A stretch of 64,000 nucleotides of DNA from Saccharopolyspora ipomoeae (GCF_029952525.1 NZ_JASAOF010000003.1:496001-560000), one strand, 5' to 3'. Shown: positions 49,499 to 59,819, counted from the first letter of the stretch. Made by a program: numbers and translations. Notes: a model not told the origin generated them from the sequence alone.

Positions 49499-50467
49499 GT
49501 GCACGACGGCAGCGGTCGCATCCACGTGCAAGGGCTGAACAAGACGTTCGGCCCCGTGCACGCGGTGCAGGACCTCAGCTTCACGGTGCAGCCCGGCGCG
49601 GTCACCGGTTTCCTCGGCCCCAACGGGGCGGGCAAGACCACGGCGCTGCGCATGATCCTCGGCCTGGTCGCGCCCACCTCGGGCACCGCGACCATCAACG
49701 GACTGCCGTTCCACCGGCTGCCGAAGCCCGGCGGGATCGTCGGGGCGGTGCTCGACGCGCACGGGTTCCACCCGAACCGCACCGCCCGCCACCACCTGCG
49801 CTGCTACGCCGCCGCGATGGACGTCCCCGACTCGCAGGTGGACCGGGCGCTGGAGCTGGTCGGCCTGGCCGCCGCCGCGGACCGCAAGACCGGCGGCTTC
49901 TCGCTGGGCATGCGGCAACGCCTCGCGCTGGCCACCGCGCTGCTCGGGGATCCGCAGATCCTGGTCCTCGACGAGCCCGCCAACGGCCTGGATCCCGAGG
50001 GGATCGCGTGGTTGCGGGGTTTCCTGCACGCGTTCGCCGCCGGGGGCCGCACGGTGCTGATGTCCAGCCACTTCCTCCGCGAGATCGAGAACACCGTCGA
50101 CCGGCTGGTCATCATCAGCCAGGGCCGCTGCGTCTACGACGGGCACGTCGAGGAGCTGCGCGCCGCCCAGCAGGCCCGCGCGCTCGTGCAGGCCGACAGC
50201 CCGGAGGTGCTGGTCGGCAAGGTCCAGGAAGCCGGTTTCGGGGTCGAATACCTGCCGGACGGGCGGCTGGCCGTGATCGGGGCCGATTCCCGCGCGGTCG
50301 CCGACCTGGCGCGGGAAGCGGGCGTCGCGCTCTACGCGATGCAGGACGAGCGCATCGACCTGGAGCAGTTGTTCTTCCGCCTCACCCACGGCCAGTACGC
50401 GGGACTTCCGCAGTACGCCCCGCCGAGAACGTGGACGGGCCGGCCAGGCGAAGGTGGGGACGTGTGA
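49499..50467 (+). CDS. ABC transporter ATP-binding protein
   Basis: The protein has 322 residues from the GTG at 49499, which has GGAGG 4-5 nt upstream; GTG at 49487 is an alternative. Walker A is LGPNGAGKTTALRM, the signature SLGMRQRLALATALL, Walker B ILVLDEPANGLDPEG, and the H-loop LMSSHFL. It resembles the DrrA/Nod-type exporters. The stop overlaps the permease start (TGATG). Confidence 0.92.
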   Translation: MHDGSGRIHVQGLNKTFGPVHAVQDLSFTVQPGAVTGFLGPNGAGKTTALRMILGLVAPTSGTATINGLPFHRLPKPGGIVGAVLDAHGFHPNRTARHHLRCYAAAMDVPDSQVDRALELVGLAAAADRKTGGFSLGMRQRLALATALLGDPQILVLDEPANGLDPEGIAWLRGFLHAFAAGGRTVLMSSHFLREIENTVDRLVIISQGRCVYDGHVEELRAAQQARALVQADSPEVLVGKVQEAGFGVEYLPDGRLAVIGADSRAVADLAREAGVALYAMQDERIDLEQLFFRLTHGQYAGLPQYAPPRTWTGRPGEGGDV

Positions 50468-51321
50468 TGATCGCGCTGATCAAGGCCGAGTACCGGAAGA
50501 TCTTCACCACCAGCCTGTGGTGGGCGCTGCTGATCCCCGTGGTGGTGCTGGGGTTCGGCGCGGGCTGGTTGGGCACCGCCTTCGGCGGGATCATCGACAT
50601 GGTCGAGGAGTTCAGCGCGTCCCTGCCGCTGGGCCTGCTGTCGGTGGCGCTGTCGACGAACTTCGGCACGATCTTCGCGCTGCTGTTCGGCGCGATGTCC
50701 TTCGCGGGCGAGTTCCGCTCCAAGTCCATCACCACGACCTACCTCACGGCCAACCCGCGCAGCTCGGTCCTGTGGGCGAAGCTGATCGCCTGCGCCGGCA
50801 TCGGGGTGCTCTACGGCTTGGCGAACGTGCTGGTCGCGAGCTTCGGCGCGCTGCTCGGCGCCGGCCAGGACATGGGCAACTTCGGCGGCCTCGGCAGCTG
50901 GCTCGGCGTCGGCGGGGCCGGTGTGCTCGCGATGCTGCTGTGGACGCTGCTCGGGGTCGGTTTCGGCGCGCTGATCGCCAACTCCGTCCTGGTGATCATC
51001 CTGCCGCTGGTCTACAAGTTCGCGGTCGAGTTCATCCTGTCGATCAGCCTGATCGACACCGCGGTCTCGGGCATCAGCCCCTACCTGCCGGGCGCGGCCG
51101 GCAACGGGATCGTGTCGAACCTGGCGGTGCCGCTGTTCGTCTCCGCGGTGGCGGGACCCGACGAACCGAACACGCCGCGCGCCGCGTTCGAACTCCTGCA
51201 CCTGTTCTTCGGCGGCACCTACGGGCACCCGTGGTGGGCGAGCCTGCTGACGTTCCTCGGTTACACCGCGCTGTTCGTGGCCGGGGGCTGGTTCGTGAGC
51301 ACGCGGCGCGACGTGGTGTGA
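50467..51321 (+). CDS. ABC transporter permease
   Basis: The protein has 284 residues with six membrane segments, of the ABC-2 type (EYRKIFTTSLWWALLIPVVV; FAGEFRSKSITTTYLTANPR). It is coupled to the ATPase by a TGATG overlap. Together they form an efflux pump of unknown substrate. The stop codon is inside the left arm of the repeat hairpin at 51318. Confidence 0.9.
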   Translation: MIALIKAEYRKIFTTSLWWALLIPVVVLGFGAGWLGTAFGGIIDMVEEFSASLPLGLLSVALSTNFGTIFALLFGAMSFAGEFRSKSITTTYLTANPRSSVLWAKLIACAGIGVLYGLANVLVASFGALLGAGQDMGNFGGLGSWLGVGGAGVLAMLLWTLLGVGFGALIANSVLVIILPLVYKFAVEFILSISLIDTAVSGISPYLPGAAGNGIVSNLAVPLFVSAVAGPDEPNTPRAAFELLHLFFGGTYGHPWWASLLTFLGYTALFVAGGWFVSTRRDVV

Positions 51322-51388
51322 GGAAGGGAACCTTCCTGTCATCCCGCACGGGCTGCGGGCGAAATGACGGGAAGGTTCCCTTCCTCAC
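51318..51388. repeat. Long inverted pair of the dispersed element
   Basis: The 25-nt arms 51318-51342 and 51364-51388 pair with a single G-U. Each contains GGGAACCTTCC(T/C)GTCA flanked by GTGAGGAA, and the left arm includes the stop codon of the permease gene. This is the longest hairpin built from the element in the window. Confidence 0.9.
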
Positions 51389-51445
51389 GCGTTGGCGCCG
51401 GTCACACCGCGGGATCGGTGGTGCTGCGACGTCGGTGCGGCGGCC

Positions 51446-51451
51446 TAACCT
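51446..51451 (+). promoter_or_regulatory. -10 element of a leaderless ABC transcript
   Basis: TAACCT lies 6 nt before the GTG at 51458 and no ribosome-binding site is visible, the same spacing as at 38443. Confidence 0.5.
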
Positions 51452-51457
51452 GACGGG

Positions 51458-54400
51458 GTGAGCGACTCCGAGAATCCCCGCCGTTCCTCCGGCGGCTGGA
51501 TCCGTCGCCTCTTCGCCGCATGTCGGCGCCACCCGGTCGCGTTGACGTTGGCGATGGGCGCCTCCGTGACCGCAGTGGGGCTGGAGGCGCTGGTTCCGCT
51601 GCTGACCAAGCTCGCGGTCGACGACGCGGTGGCCCGCAGCACCGAACGGCTGTGGTGGATCGTGCTCGTGCTGCTGGTGCTGGGGGTGTTCCGGTTCGCG
51701 GCCGCGTTCGTCCGCCGCTACAGCGCCGGACGCCTGGCCTTGGACGTGCAGCACGACCTGCGGCGGGCGGTGTTCGCCGCGATGCAGCGGCTCGACGGGG
51801 GCAAGCAGGACGCGCTCCGCACCGGCCAGGTGGTGTCGCGGTCGATCAGCGACCTGCAGCTGGTGAACTCGCTGCTGTCGATGCTGCCGCTGGCGGCGGG
51901 CACCGCGGTGCTGGCGGTGTTCGCGATCGCGGCGATGCTGTGGCTGTCCCCGCTGCTCACGGTGGTTGCCTTGATCGTCGCGCCGCTGATCGCGGTCGTC
52001 TCGGCGCGCAGCAAGAAGCGGTTGTTCCCGGCGACCTGGTCGGCTCAGCAACGCGCGGCCGACATCGCCCAGCACGTCGAGGAGACCGTCACCGGCGTGC
52101 GCGTGGTCAAGGGCTTCGGGCAGGAGGAACGGGAGGTCTCCCGGCTGGAGACGCGGGCGCGGCGGCTGTTCGCCGCGCGGCTGCGCGCGGCCCGCATGAC
52201 CTCGCTCCCGGCCGCGAGTCTGGCGACGCTGCCGTCGGCCGGTCAGGTCGGCGTGCTCGGCCTGGGCGGCTGGATGGTGCTGCAGGACCAGGTGAGCTTG
52301 GGAACCTTCGTGGCATTCGCCGGCTACGTGGCGATGCTGTCCGGCCCGGCCCGCATGCTCTCCAGCGTGATGATCCAGGCCCAGCTGGCGCGGGCCGGGG
52401 TCGAGCGCATCCACGAGCTCACCGACTCCCAGCCCGAGGTCGAGGAGAAGCCCGACGCCCGCAGCCTGCCCGAGGGGCCTCTGGAGGTCCGCCTCGACGA
52501 GGTCGGGTTCGGCTACACCCGCGATCAGCCGGTGCTGCGGGACGCGACGTTGCGGGTCCGCCCGGGCGAGACGGTGGCGTTGGTGGGGCCGGCCGGATCG
52601 GGCAAGTCGACGGTGTCGCTGCTGCTGCCCCGCTTCTACGACGTGCACTCGGGCCGCGTCGCGATCGCCTCCGCTGACACCGGGGAGACCTTCGACCTCC
52701 GCGACCTGCGGCTGGATTCGCTGCGCGGCGCGGTGGGCGTGGTCTTCGAGGAAGCGTTCCTGTTCTCCGACACCATTCGCGGCAACATCGCCTACGGCCG
52801 CGCCGACGCGAGCGAGGAGGACGTGATCGCGGCGGCGAAGGGCGCGGAGGCCCACGAGTTCATCTCCGCCCTCCCGGACGGGTACGACACGACCGTCGGC
52901 GAGCGGGGTCTGACGCTGTCCGGGGGCCAGCGGCAGCGGGTGGCGCTGGCCAGGGCCCTGCTGTCGAACCCCCGGGTGCTGGTGCTCGACGACGCGACCT
53001 CGGCGGTCGATCCGGCGACCGAGGCCGCCATCCACGACACGCTGCGGTCGGTGACAGCGCAGCGCACGACTCTGCTGATCGCGCACCGGCGCTCGACGCT
53101 GGCGCTGGCCGACCGGATCGCGGTGCTCGACGGGGGACGCGTCGTGGACGTGGGCACCGAGAGCGAGCTGCGGGAGCGGTGCGAGCTGTTCCGGTCGTTG
53201 CTGGCCGGTCCCGGCGAGACCATCGACGAGCCGCACGACGGTGGGGCGGACGTGTCCCCCGACGACATCACCCCGGAGCTGTGGCGACGGGAGGAGCAGC
53301 CCGCGGATGAGGTGACGGGAACCTCCGTGTCAACGCCGGGCAGGCACGGCATGGGTGAGGGGTCCGTTCCTCCCACTCCGGAGTTGGTCGAGGGCATTCG
53401 CGCGTTGCCGCCGGCGAGCGATCTGCCTCGGGTGCGGGGAACCGATCCGACGGCGCCCGACCCGCAGTTCCGGCTGGCGCGCCTGCTGCGGCCGATCCGG
53501 TGGGGGTTGGTGCTGACGGTCGCCCTGGTCGCCGGGGACGCGTTGACCTCGGTGCTGCTGCCGTCGCTGGTGCGGCACGGCATCGACAGCGGTGTCGGGA
53601 CCGGCAACGTCGACACGTTGTGGCTGGCCACGGGCCTGGCGGCGGTGCTGGTGGCCGGTGGCTGGCTGGTGATCAAGCTGCAGACGGTGATCACCGCCCG
53701 CACCGGCGAGACCCTGCTCTACGTGCTGCGGTTGCGCAGCTTCGCGCACCTGCAGCGGTTGGGCCTGGACTTCTACGAGCGGGAGCTGGCCGGGCGGATC
53801 ATGACCCGGATGACCACGGACGTCGATGCGCTGTCGTCGTTCTTGCAGACGGGTTTGGCGACGTTCGTGGTGAGCGTGCTGACGTTGCTGGGCATCGCGG
53901 GCGCGCTGCTGTTCACCGACCCGTCGCTGGCGCTGGTGGCGATGGCGGTGCTGCCGGTGCTGGTGGTGGCCACGATCGTGTTCCGCAGGGTCTCGTCGAC
54001 GGCTTACGCCGAGGCGCGGGAGCGGGTCAGCACCGTCAACGCCGACCTGCAGGAGAACGTCTCGGGTATGCGGGTCGCCCAGGCCCACCGCCGCGAGGGC
54101 CACGCCGCGACGGTGTTCGCGCAGCGCAGCGATGCTTATCGGCGTTCGCGGCTGCGGGCTCAGCGCTACATCGCCACGTACTTCCCGTTCGTGGCGCTGC
54201 TGTCGGAGATCGCGCAGGCCGCGGTGCTGGGAGTGGGGGCGACGCGGGTCGCTTCGGGTGAGCTGACGGCCGGCGTGCTGGTCGCCTTCCTGCTGTACCT
54301 GGGGTTGTTCTTCTCGCCGGTGCAGCAGCTGTCCGGTGTGTTCGACGCCTACCAGCAGGCTCGTGTCGGGTTGCGGCGCATCGGCGAGCTGCTGCGCACG

Positions 54401-55228
54401 CCGACGTCGGTTCCGGAGCCCGCCGAGCCGGTGGAGGTGCCCGAGCGGCTGCGCGGCGAGGTGGAGTTGCGGGACGTCTCGTTCCGCTACCCGGGCACCG
54501 AGCAGTGGGCGCTGCGGGACGTGAACCTGCGGGTGCGGCCCGGGGAGACGGTGGCGCTGGTGGGCGCCACGGGTGCCGGGAAGTCGACCTTGATCAAGCT
54601 GATCGCCCGGTTCTACGACGTCACCGACGGTGCGGTGCTGGTCGACGGGACGGACGTGCGCGGCTACGAGCTGGCGGCGTTCCACCAGCGGCTGGCGGTG
54701 GTGCCGCAGGAGGGGCACCTGTTCACCGGCGACGTCTCCGACAACATCACCTACGCCCGCCCCGATGCCGGGCCTGCGGAGGTGGAGGCCGCCGCCCGCG
54801 CGGTGGGGGCGCTGCCGGGGATCGCGATGCTGCCGCACGGGTTCCGGCAGGAGGTGGGTGAGCGCGGTCGAGGTCTGTCAGCGGGCCAGCGCCAGTTGGT
54901 GGCGTTGGCGAGGGCGCAGCTGGTGGAGCCGGACGTGCTGCTGCTGGACGAGGCCACGGCGGCGCTGGACCCGGCGACGGAGTCGATGGTGGTGGCGGCC
55001 AGCGACCGGTTGGCGGCGCAGCGCACCACGTTCGTCGTCGCGCACCGGTTGGGCACGGCGGCCCGCGCGGACCGGATCGTGGTGGTCGACGGCGGGCGCA
55101 TCGTCGAACAGGGCGGGCACGAGGAACTGCTGGCCCGGCACGGTCACTACGCGCGGCTGTGGCGGGCGTCCGACGCGCACGACTCACCTGGGGGCGGTGC
55201 CGTGGCGGAGACGAGCAACATCGCGTGA
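51458..55228 (+). CDS. Fused ABC exporter with one degenerate ATP site
   Basis: The 1256-residue protein has two complete membrane-domain plus ATPase halves in one chain. Half 1: Walker A GPAGSGKST, signature LSGGQRQRVALARALL, Walker B VLVLDDATSAVDP, with Asp in place of the catalytic Glu. Half 2: Walker A GATGAGKST, signature LSAGQRQLVALARAQL, Walker B VLLLDEATAALDP, with normal Glu. The pairing therefore leaves one consensus and one degenerate site, as in heterodimeric exporters (TM287/288, BmrCD type). A Pro/acid linker (about 585-670) contains an element-like sequence (53317-53332). Likely drug or lipid export. Confidence 0.93.
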   Translation: MSDSENPRRSSGGWIRRLFAACRRHPVALTLAMGASVTAVGLEALVPLLTKLAVDDAVARSTERLWWIVLVLLVLGVFRFAAAFVRRYSAGRLALDVQHDLRRAVFAAMQRLDGGKQDALRTGQVVSRSISDLQLVNSLLSMLPLAAGTAVLAVFAIAAMLWLSPLLTVVALIVAPLIAVVSARSKKRLFPATWSAQQRAADIAQHVEETVTGVRVVKGFGQEEREVSRLETRARRLFAARLRAARMTSLPAASLATLPSAGQVGVLGLGGWMVLQDQVSLGTFVAFAGYVAMLSGPARMLSSVMIQAQLARAGVERIHELTDSQPEVEEKPDARSLPEGPLEVRLDEVGFGYTRDQPVLRDATLRVRPGETVALVGPAGSGKSTVSLLLPRFYDVHSGRVAIASADTGETFDLRDLRLDSLRGAVGVVFEEAFLFSDTIRGNIAYGRADASEEDVIAAAKGAEAHEFISALPDGYDTTVGERGLTLSGGQRQRVALARALLSNPRVLVLDDATSAVDPATEAAIHDTLRSVTAQRTTLLIAHRRSTLALADRIAVLDGGRVVDVGTESELRERCELFRSLLAGPGETIDEPHDGGADVSPDDITPELWRREEQPADEVTGTSVSTPGRHGMGEGSVPPTPELVEGIRALPPASDLPRVRGTDPTAPDPQFRLARLLRPIRWGLVLTVALVAGDALTSVLLPSLVRHGIDSGVGTGNVDTLWLATGLAAVLVAGGWLVIKLQTVITARTGETLLYVLRLRSFAHLQRLGLDFYERELAGRIMTRMTTDVDALSSFLQTGLATFVVSVLTLLGIAGALLFTDPSLALVAMAVLPVLVVATIVFRRVSSTAYAEARERVSTVNADLQENVSGMRVAQAHRREGHAATVFAQRSDAYRRSRLRAQRYIATYFPFVALLSEIAQAAVLGVGATRVASGELTAGVLVAFLLYLGLFFSPVQQLSGVFDAYQQARVGLRRIGELLRTPTSVPEPAEPVEVPERLRGEVELRDVSFRYPGTEQWALRDVNLRVRPGETVALVGATGAGKSTLIKLIARFYDVTDGAVLVDGTDVRGYELAAFHQRLAVVPQEGHLFTGDVSDNITYARPDAGPAEVEAAARAVGALPGIAMLPHGFRQEVGERGRGLSAGQRQLVALARAQLVEPDVLLLDEATAALDPATESMVVAASDRLAAQRTTFVVAHRLGTAARADRIVVVDGGRIVEQGGHEELLARHGHYARLWRASDAHDSPGGGAVAETSNIA
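53317..53332 (+). repeat. Element-like sequence in the ABC linker
   Basis: GGGAACCTCCGTGTCA has two mismatches to the consensus and encodes GTSVS in the disordered linker between the two transporter halves, a tolerant site. Confidence 0.5.
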
Positions 55229-55232
55229 GGAG

Positions 55233-55328
55233 GGGAACCTTCCTGTCACCCCGGGTCCGCGAGGGGAGCGCTACTTCTGGGTCACCGCGAGGTCGCCGAC
55301 GGGTGTGAGGAGGGGAACCTTTCTGTCA
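55233..55328 (+). repeat. Two direct copies of the dispersed element after the ABC gene
   Basis: GTGAGGAGGGGAACCTT-CTGTCA occurs at 55225-55248 (including the stop codon) and again at 55305-55328, an 80-bp period. Both are co-directional with the gene. Confidence 0.9.
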
Positions 55329-55674
55329 CGATCGCCACATCTCAGCCCGCGAGCGCACGCAACGGAATCAGGCGGACACGGTCCGCGATCGCTAAACGGA
55401 AAAATCGGACACTCGGGTGAGAGCCGGTGGGAGCGCTCCCGCCATGCGGTCGATTCGGTTACCAGTTGAGAACACAGCGTGGCGGTGAAACGCCATAATG
55501 GACCCGTACGACAACCCGTATGGACCAGCGCTGAACGGCGCTGATCAGCGAACGAAGCACGCTCAGGACGGCTGATGATCACTCGAACGGCTCGGGCGGG
55601 GTCTCATCTCCGCTGGCCGGACGATCCTGATCGATTCTGTGACAGGAGTCCTTCCGCCGAACGGCCGTCCTGTG

Positions 55675-55704
55675 TGTCAACCTCGCGAATCGGGCGGCTA
55701 GCCT
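55675..55704 (+). promoter_or_regulatory. Probable kgd promoter
   Basis: TGTCAA (55675-55680), an 18-nt spacer and TAGCCT (55699-55704) lie about 55 bp before the GTG start. Confidence 0.45.
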
Positions 55705-55759
55705 GGTACCCGAGTGTGTCTGTAAATCACGAGCATATGGATCGAGGCGAACGCCAGCC

Positions 55760-58700
55760 GTGTCCAGCAGCCCCGCGTCACAGTTCGGCCCCAATGAGTG
55801 GTTGATCGAGGAGATGTACGAGCAGTTCCTCCAAGATCCCACTTCCGTAGACTCGGCGTGGCACGAATTCTTCGCCGACTACAAGTCGGACCAGGCGAAA
55901 AACGAGAACACCGCTACCGCTGCTGCGGCCGGCGCTGCAGCGGCCCCGACACCGACGGCCACAGCGACCCGCGCCGCTGAGACCAACGGCCAGGCGGCCG
56001 CCGCGCCCGCGGCCAAGCCCGCCGCACCGAAGCCCTCCCCGCAGCAGGCCGCCAAGGCCGCGCCGGTGAAGCAGCCGCAGGCCGAGGGCGACGTCAAGAC
56101 CCTGCGCGGTGCCGCGGCCGCGATCGCCAAGAACATGGACCAGTCGCTCACGGTCCCCACCGCGACCAGCGTGCGCGCGGTGCCGGCGAAGCTGCTGTTC
56201 GACAACCGGATCGTCATCAACAACCACCTCAAGCGGAACAAGGGCGGGAAGGTCTCCTTCACGCACCTGATCGGCTACGCGCTGATCAGGGCGGTCAAGG
56301 ACTTCCCGAACATGAACCGCCACTACGGCGAGGACGCCAAGGGCAAGCCCGCGTCGGTCACGCCGGAGCACATCAACCTGGGCCTGGCCATCGACATGCC
56401 GGGCAAGGACGGGTCGCGCAACCTCGTGGTCGCCTCCATCAAGGGCTGCGAGGACATGACGTTCTACCAGTTCTGGCAGGCCTACGAGGACATCATCCGC
56501 AAGGCGCGCGGTGGCGCGCTGACCGCGGACGACTTCTCCGGCACCACGATCTCGCTGACCAACCCGGGCCCGTCGGGCACCAACCACTCGGTGCCGCGGC
56601 TGACCAAGGGGCAGAGCGCGATCATCGGTGTCGGCGCGATGGACTACCCCGCCGAGTTCCAGGGCGCCAGCGAGAAGACGCTGGTCGACATGGGCATCAG
56701 CAAGATCGTGACGCTGACGTCCACCTACGACCACCGCGTCATCCAGGGCGCCGAGTCCGGTGACTTCCTGCGCCGCGTGCACCAGCTGCTGCTGGGCGAG
56801 GACGGGTTCTTCGACGACATCTTCGCGTCGCTGCGCATCCCGTACGAGCCGGTGCGCTGGACGCAGGACATCCCCGAGGGCGCGGTCGACAAGACCGCCC
56901 GGGTGCTCGAGCTGATCGACGCCTACCGCACCCGCGGCCACCTGATGGCCGACATCGACCCGCTGAACTACCGGCAGCGCCGGCACGAGGACCTCGACGT
57001 CCTGTCGCACAGCCTCACCCTGTGGGACCTGGACCGCGAGTTCGCCGTGGGCGGTTTCGCCGGCCGCGAGAAGATGAAGCTGCGCGACGTGCTCGGCGTG
57101 CTGCGCGACTCCTACTGCCGCACCGTCGGCGTGGAGTACATGCACATCCTGGAGCCCGACGAGCGCGAATGGCTGCAGCAGCGGGTCGAGAAGCCGCACA
57201 CCAAGCCGGACTCGACCGAGCAGAAGTACATCCTGTCGAAGCTCAACGCGGCCGAGGCCTTCGAGACGTTCCTGCAGACCAAGTACGTCGGGCAGAAGCG
57301 GTTCTCGCTGGAAGGCGCCGAGACCGTGGTGCCGCTGCTGGACGCGGTGCTGGACAACTCCGCCGCGCACGAGCTCGACGAGGTCGTCATCGGCATGCCG
57401 CACCGCGGCCGGCTGAACGTGCTGGCCAACATCGTCGGCAAGCCGATCTCGCAGATCTTCCGCGAGTTCGAGGGCAACCTCGACCCGGGCCAGGCCCACG
57501 GTTCCGGTGACGTGAAGTACCACCTGGGCGCCGAGGGCAAGTACTTCCGGATGTTCGGCGACGGCGAGACGAAGGTGTCGCTGACCTCGAACCCGTCCCA
57601 CCTGGAGGCCGTGGACCCGGTGCTGGAGGGCATCGTCCGCGCCAAGCAGGACATCCTGGACAAGGGCCAGGAGGGCTTCACGGTGCTGCCGGTGCTGCTG
57701 CACGGTGATGCCGCGTTCGCCGGTCAGGGCGTGGTCGCCGAGACGCTGAACCTGTCGCTGCTGCGCGGTTACCGCACCGGCGGCACGGTCCACGTGATCG
57801 TCAACAACCAGGTCGGCTACACCACCGCGCCGGAGCACTCGCGTTCCAGCAAGTACTGCACCGACGTGGCGAAGATGATCGGCGCGCCGGTCTTCCACGT
57901 CAACGGCGACGACCCCGAGGCCTGCGTGTGGGTCGCGCGGCTGGCCGTGGAGTACCGCCAGGCGTTCGGCAAGGACGTCGTGATCGACATGGTCTGCTAC
58001 CGCCGTCGCGGCCACAACGAGGGCGACGACCCGTCGATGACGCAGCCGAAGATGTACGACGCGATCGACAAGATGCGCAGCGTCCGCAAGGTCTACACCG
58101 AGTCGCTGATCGGCCGCGGTGACATCACCGTGGACGAGGCCGAGAAGGCCCTCAAGGACTACGCCGCGCAGCTGGAGCACGTGTTCAACGAGGTCCGCGA
58201 GCTGGAGAAGCACCCGCCGACGCCGAGCCCGTCGGTGGAGTCCGAGCAGCAGGTTCCGCGTGGTCTGTCGACCGCGATCTCGCAGGAGTCCCTGGAGCGG
58301 ATCTCCGAGGCGCAGATCAACCTGCCGGAGGGCTTCGCCCCGCACCCGCGCGTGAAGCCGGTGCTGGAGCGTCGCGCCAAGATGGGCCGCGAGGGCGGCA
58401 TCGACTGGGCGTTCGGCGAGCTGCTGGCGTTCGGTTCGCTGGTCATGGAGGGCCGCCAGGTCCGCCTGACCGGTCAGGACAGCCGCCGGGGCACGTTCGG
58501 TCAGCGCCACTCGGTGCTCATCGACCGCAAGAACGACTCCGAGTACACGCCGCTGCAGAACCTCTCGGACGACCAGGGCAAGTTCCTGGTCTACGACTCG
58601 GCGCTGTCGGAGTTCGCCGCGCTGGGCTTCGAGTACGGCTACTCGGTGGGCAACCCCGAGTCGCTGGTGCTGTGGGAGGCGCAGTTCGGTGACTTCTTCA

Positions 58701-59428
58701 ACGGCGCCCAGTCGATCATCGACGAGTTCATCTCGTCCGGTGAGGCCAAGTGGGGCCAGCGCTCCGACGTGGTGATGCTGCTGCCGCACGGCCAGGAGGG
58801 CCAGGGCCCGGACCACAGCTCGGGCCGCATCGAGCGGTGGCTGCAGCTGTGCGCCGAGGGGTCGATGACGGTCGCGATGCCGTCGACTCCGGCGAACTAC
58901 TTCCACTTGCTGCGGCGGCACGCCCTCGACGGCATCCACCGCCCGCTCGTGGTGTTCACGCCGAAGTCGATGCTGCGCCTGAAGGCCGCGACCAGCCCGG
59001 TCGAGGACTTCACCGAGGGCAAGTTCACGTCGGTCATCGACGACCCGGCCCAGCCGGACCCGTCGCAGGTCAAGAACCTGGTGCTGTGCACCGGCAAGCT
59101 CTACTACGAGCTGGCGGCCTACCGCGACAAGAACGGCATCACCGACACCGCGGTGGCGCGGCTGGAGCAGCTCTACCCGCTGCCCCACCGCAAGCTGGGC
59201 GCCCTGTTCGAGCGGTACCCGAACCTGGAGTCGGTCCGCTGGACGCAGGAGGAGCCGGCGAACCAGGGTGCGTGGCCGTTCCTGGGCCTGGCGCTGACCG
59301 AGCAGTTCCCGGAGCTGATCGGCAAGCTCAAGCGGGTCTCGCGTCGTCCGATGGCCGCCCCGGCCACCGGTCTGGCGAAGGTCCACGAGGTCGAGCAGGC
59401 CGAGGTCGTGTCGAACGCCTTCGCCTGA
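55760..59428 (+). CDS. kgd: Multifunctional 2-oxoglutarate decarboxylase/dehydrogenase E1-E2 (Kgd)
   Basis: The protein has 1222 residues. The N-terminus [19 protein letters not shown] is the E1 small domain. An Ala/Pro linker (about 45-110) leads to an E2-like acyltransferase domain (about 115-360), with its catalytic motif [16 protein letters not shown]. The E1 thiamine-diphosphate domain follows, with [13 protein letters not shown] (about 545) and [21 protein letters not shown] (shown in part: [14 protein letters not shown]). It decarboxylates 2-oxoglutarate in the TCA cycle, with carboligase and dehydrogenase activities, as in mycobacterial Kgd/SucA. It starts with GTG. A terminator follows. 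Confidence 0.96.
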   Translation: MSSSPASQFGPNEWLIEEMYEQFLQDPTSVDSAWHEFFADYKSDQAKNENTATAAAAGAAAAPTPTATATRAAETNGQAAAAPAAKPAAPKPSPQQAAKAAPVKQPQAEGDVKTLRGAAAAIAKNMDQSLTVPTATSVRAVPAKLLFDNRIVINNHLKRNKGGKVSFTHLIGYALIRAVKDFPNMNRHYGEDAKGKPASVTPEHINLGLAIDMPGKDGSRNLVVASIKGCEDMTFYQFWQAYEDIIRKARGGALTADDFSGTTISLTNPGPSGTNHSVPRLTKGQSAIIGVGAMDYPAEFQGASEKTLVDMGISKIVTLTSTYDHRVIQGAESGDFLRRVHQLLLGEDGFFDDIFASLRIPYEPVRWTQDIPEGAVDKTARVLELIDAYRTRGHLMADIDPLNYRQRRHEDLDVLSHSLTLWDLDREFAVGGFAGREKMKLRDVLGVLRDSYCRTVGVEYMHILEPDEREWLQQRVEKPHTKPDSTEQKYILSKLNAAEAFETFLQTKYVGQKRFSLEGAETVVPLLDAVLDNSAAHELDEVVIGMPHRGRLNVLANIVGKPISQIFREFEGNLDPGQAHGSGDVKYHLGAEGKYFRMFGDGETKVSLTSNPSHLEAVDPVLEGIVRAKQDILDKGQEGFTVLPVLLHGDAAFAGQGVVAETLNLSLLRGYRTGGTVHVIVNNQVGYTTAPEHSRSSKYCTDVAKMIGAPVFHVNGDDPEACVWVARLAVEYRQAFGKDVVIDMVCYRRRGHNEGDDPSMTQPKMYDAIDKMRSVRKVYTESLIGRGDITVDEAEKALKDYAAQLEHVFNEVRELEKHPPTPSPSVESEQQVPRGLSTAISQESLERISEAQINLPEGFAPHPRVKPVLERRAKMGREGGIDWAFGELLAFGSLVMEGRQVRLTGQDSRRGTFGQRHSVLIDRKNDSEYTPLQNLSDDQGKFLVYDSALSEFAALGFEYGYSVGNPESLVLWEAQFGDFFNGAQSIIDEFISSGEAKWGQRSDVVMLLPHGQEGQGPDHSSGRIERWLQLCAEGSMTVAMPSTPANYFHLLRRHALDGIHRPLVVFTPKSMLRLKAATSPVEDFTEGKFTSVIDDPAQPDPSQVKNLVLCTGKLYYELAAYRDKNGITDTAVARLEQLYPLPHRKLGALFERYPNLESVRWTQEEPANQGAWPFLGLALTEQFPELIGKLKRVSRRPMAAPATGLAKVHEVEQAEVVSNAFA

Positions 59429-59440
59429 TCTCCACGGCTG

Positions 59441-59483
59441 AAGCGGGCCGTCGGTTCCTCCCGGAACCGGCGGCCCGCTTTTT
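59441..59483 (+). terminator. Classic intrinsic terminator after kgd
   Basis: The stem AAGCGGGCCG-CGGTTCC / GGAACCG-CGGCCCGCTT has one mismatch, a 4-nt loop and a TTTTT tail. This is the most typical rho-independent terminator in the window. Confidence 0.92.
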
Positions 59484-59523
59484 CGCGCCCGGGCGGGGCG
59501 CGGTGGGGCGGCGGAGTGTGCAC

Positions 59524-59539
59524 GGGAACCTTCCGCTCA
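59524..59539 (+). repeat. Dispersed element after kgd
   Basis: GGGAACCTTCCGCTCA (two mismatches) lies about 95 bp after the kgd stop, beyond its terminator and co-directional. Confidence 0.7.
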
Positions 59540-59638
59540 TCTCGGCCGGGGTTGTCTCGTTGTGGTGAAGGGTCGTTTCGTACCCTGCTGTTCCCGACCG
59601 CACCGCGTCGAAGATCGACCGAGCACTAGGAGGAAGCG

Positions 59639-59815
59639 GTGTATTTCACCGACCGCGGCATTGAGGAACTCGAGGAGCGTCGCGGTGACGACGAGGTCAC
59701 CTTGGCGTGGGTCGCTGACCGGATGCGGGCCTTCGTGGACCTCAATCCGGACTTCGAGGACGCCACTGAGCGTTTGGCGACCTTCCTCGCGCGCGACGAC
59801 GCCGACGACGAGTGA
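59639..59815 (+). CDS. DUF6104 family small protein
   Basis: The protein has 58 residues from a GTG at 59639 with a strong AGGAGG upstream. The sequence opens VYFTDRGIEELEERRGDDEV, then LAWVADRMRAFVDLNPDFED, and is rich in acidic residues. It matches the DUF6104 family that follows kgd in many actinobacteria. The function is unknown; the conserved position suggests a link to 2-oxoglutarate metabolism. Confidence 0.8.
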   Translation: MYFTDRGIEELEERRGDDEVTLAWVADRMRAFVDLNPDFEDATERLATFLARDDADDE

Positions 59816-59819
59816 GCCG

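Larger units (their letters stand above)
55229..55759. other. Intergenic interval between ABC exporter and kgd
   Basis: There are 531 bases without a supported gene. It carries two dispersed elements (55233, 55313), a related half (TGTGACAGGAGTCCTTCC at 55638-55655) and the probable kgd promoter at 55675-55704. The region around 55490-55540 has the imperfect repeat CCGTACGACAACCCGTATGG. Confidence 0.6.

Noticed and set aside
52300-52315. GGGAACCTTCGTGGCA in the ABC exporter, similar to the dispersed element
   Set aside because: It encodes LGTFVAFAGY, a motif conserved in ABC exporters, so the match is best explained by protein sequence, unlike the copy in the linker.
55778-59386. Long open frame on the minus strand opposite kgd
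   Set aside because: It is the mirror of kgd in high-GC codon usage; the translation is low-complexity (Leu/Val/His/Arg) with no domain.
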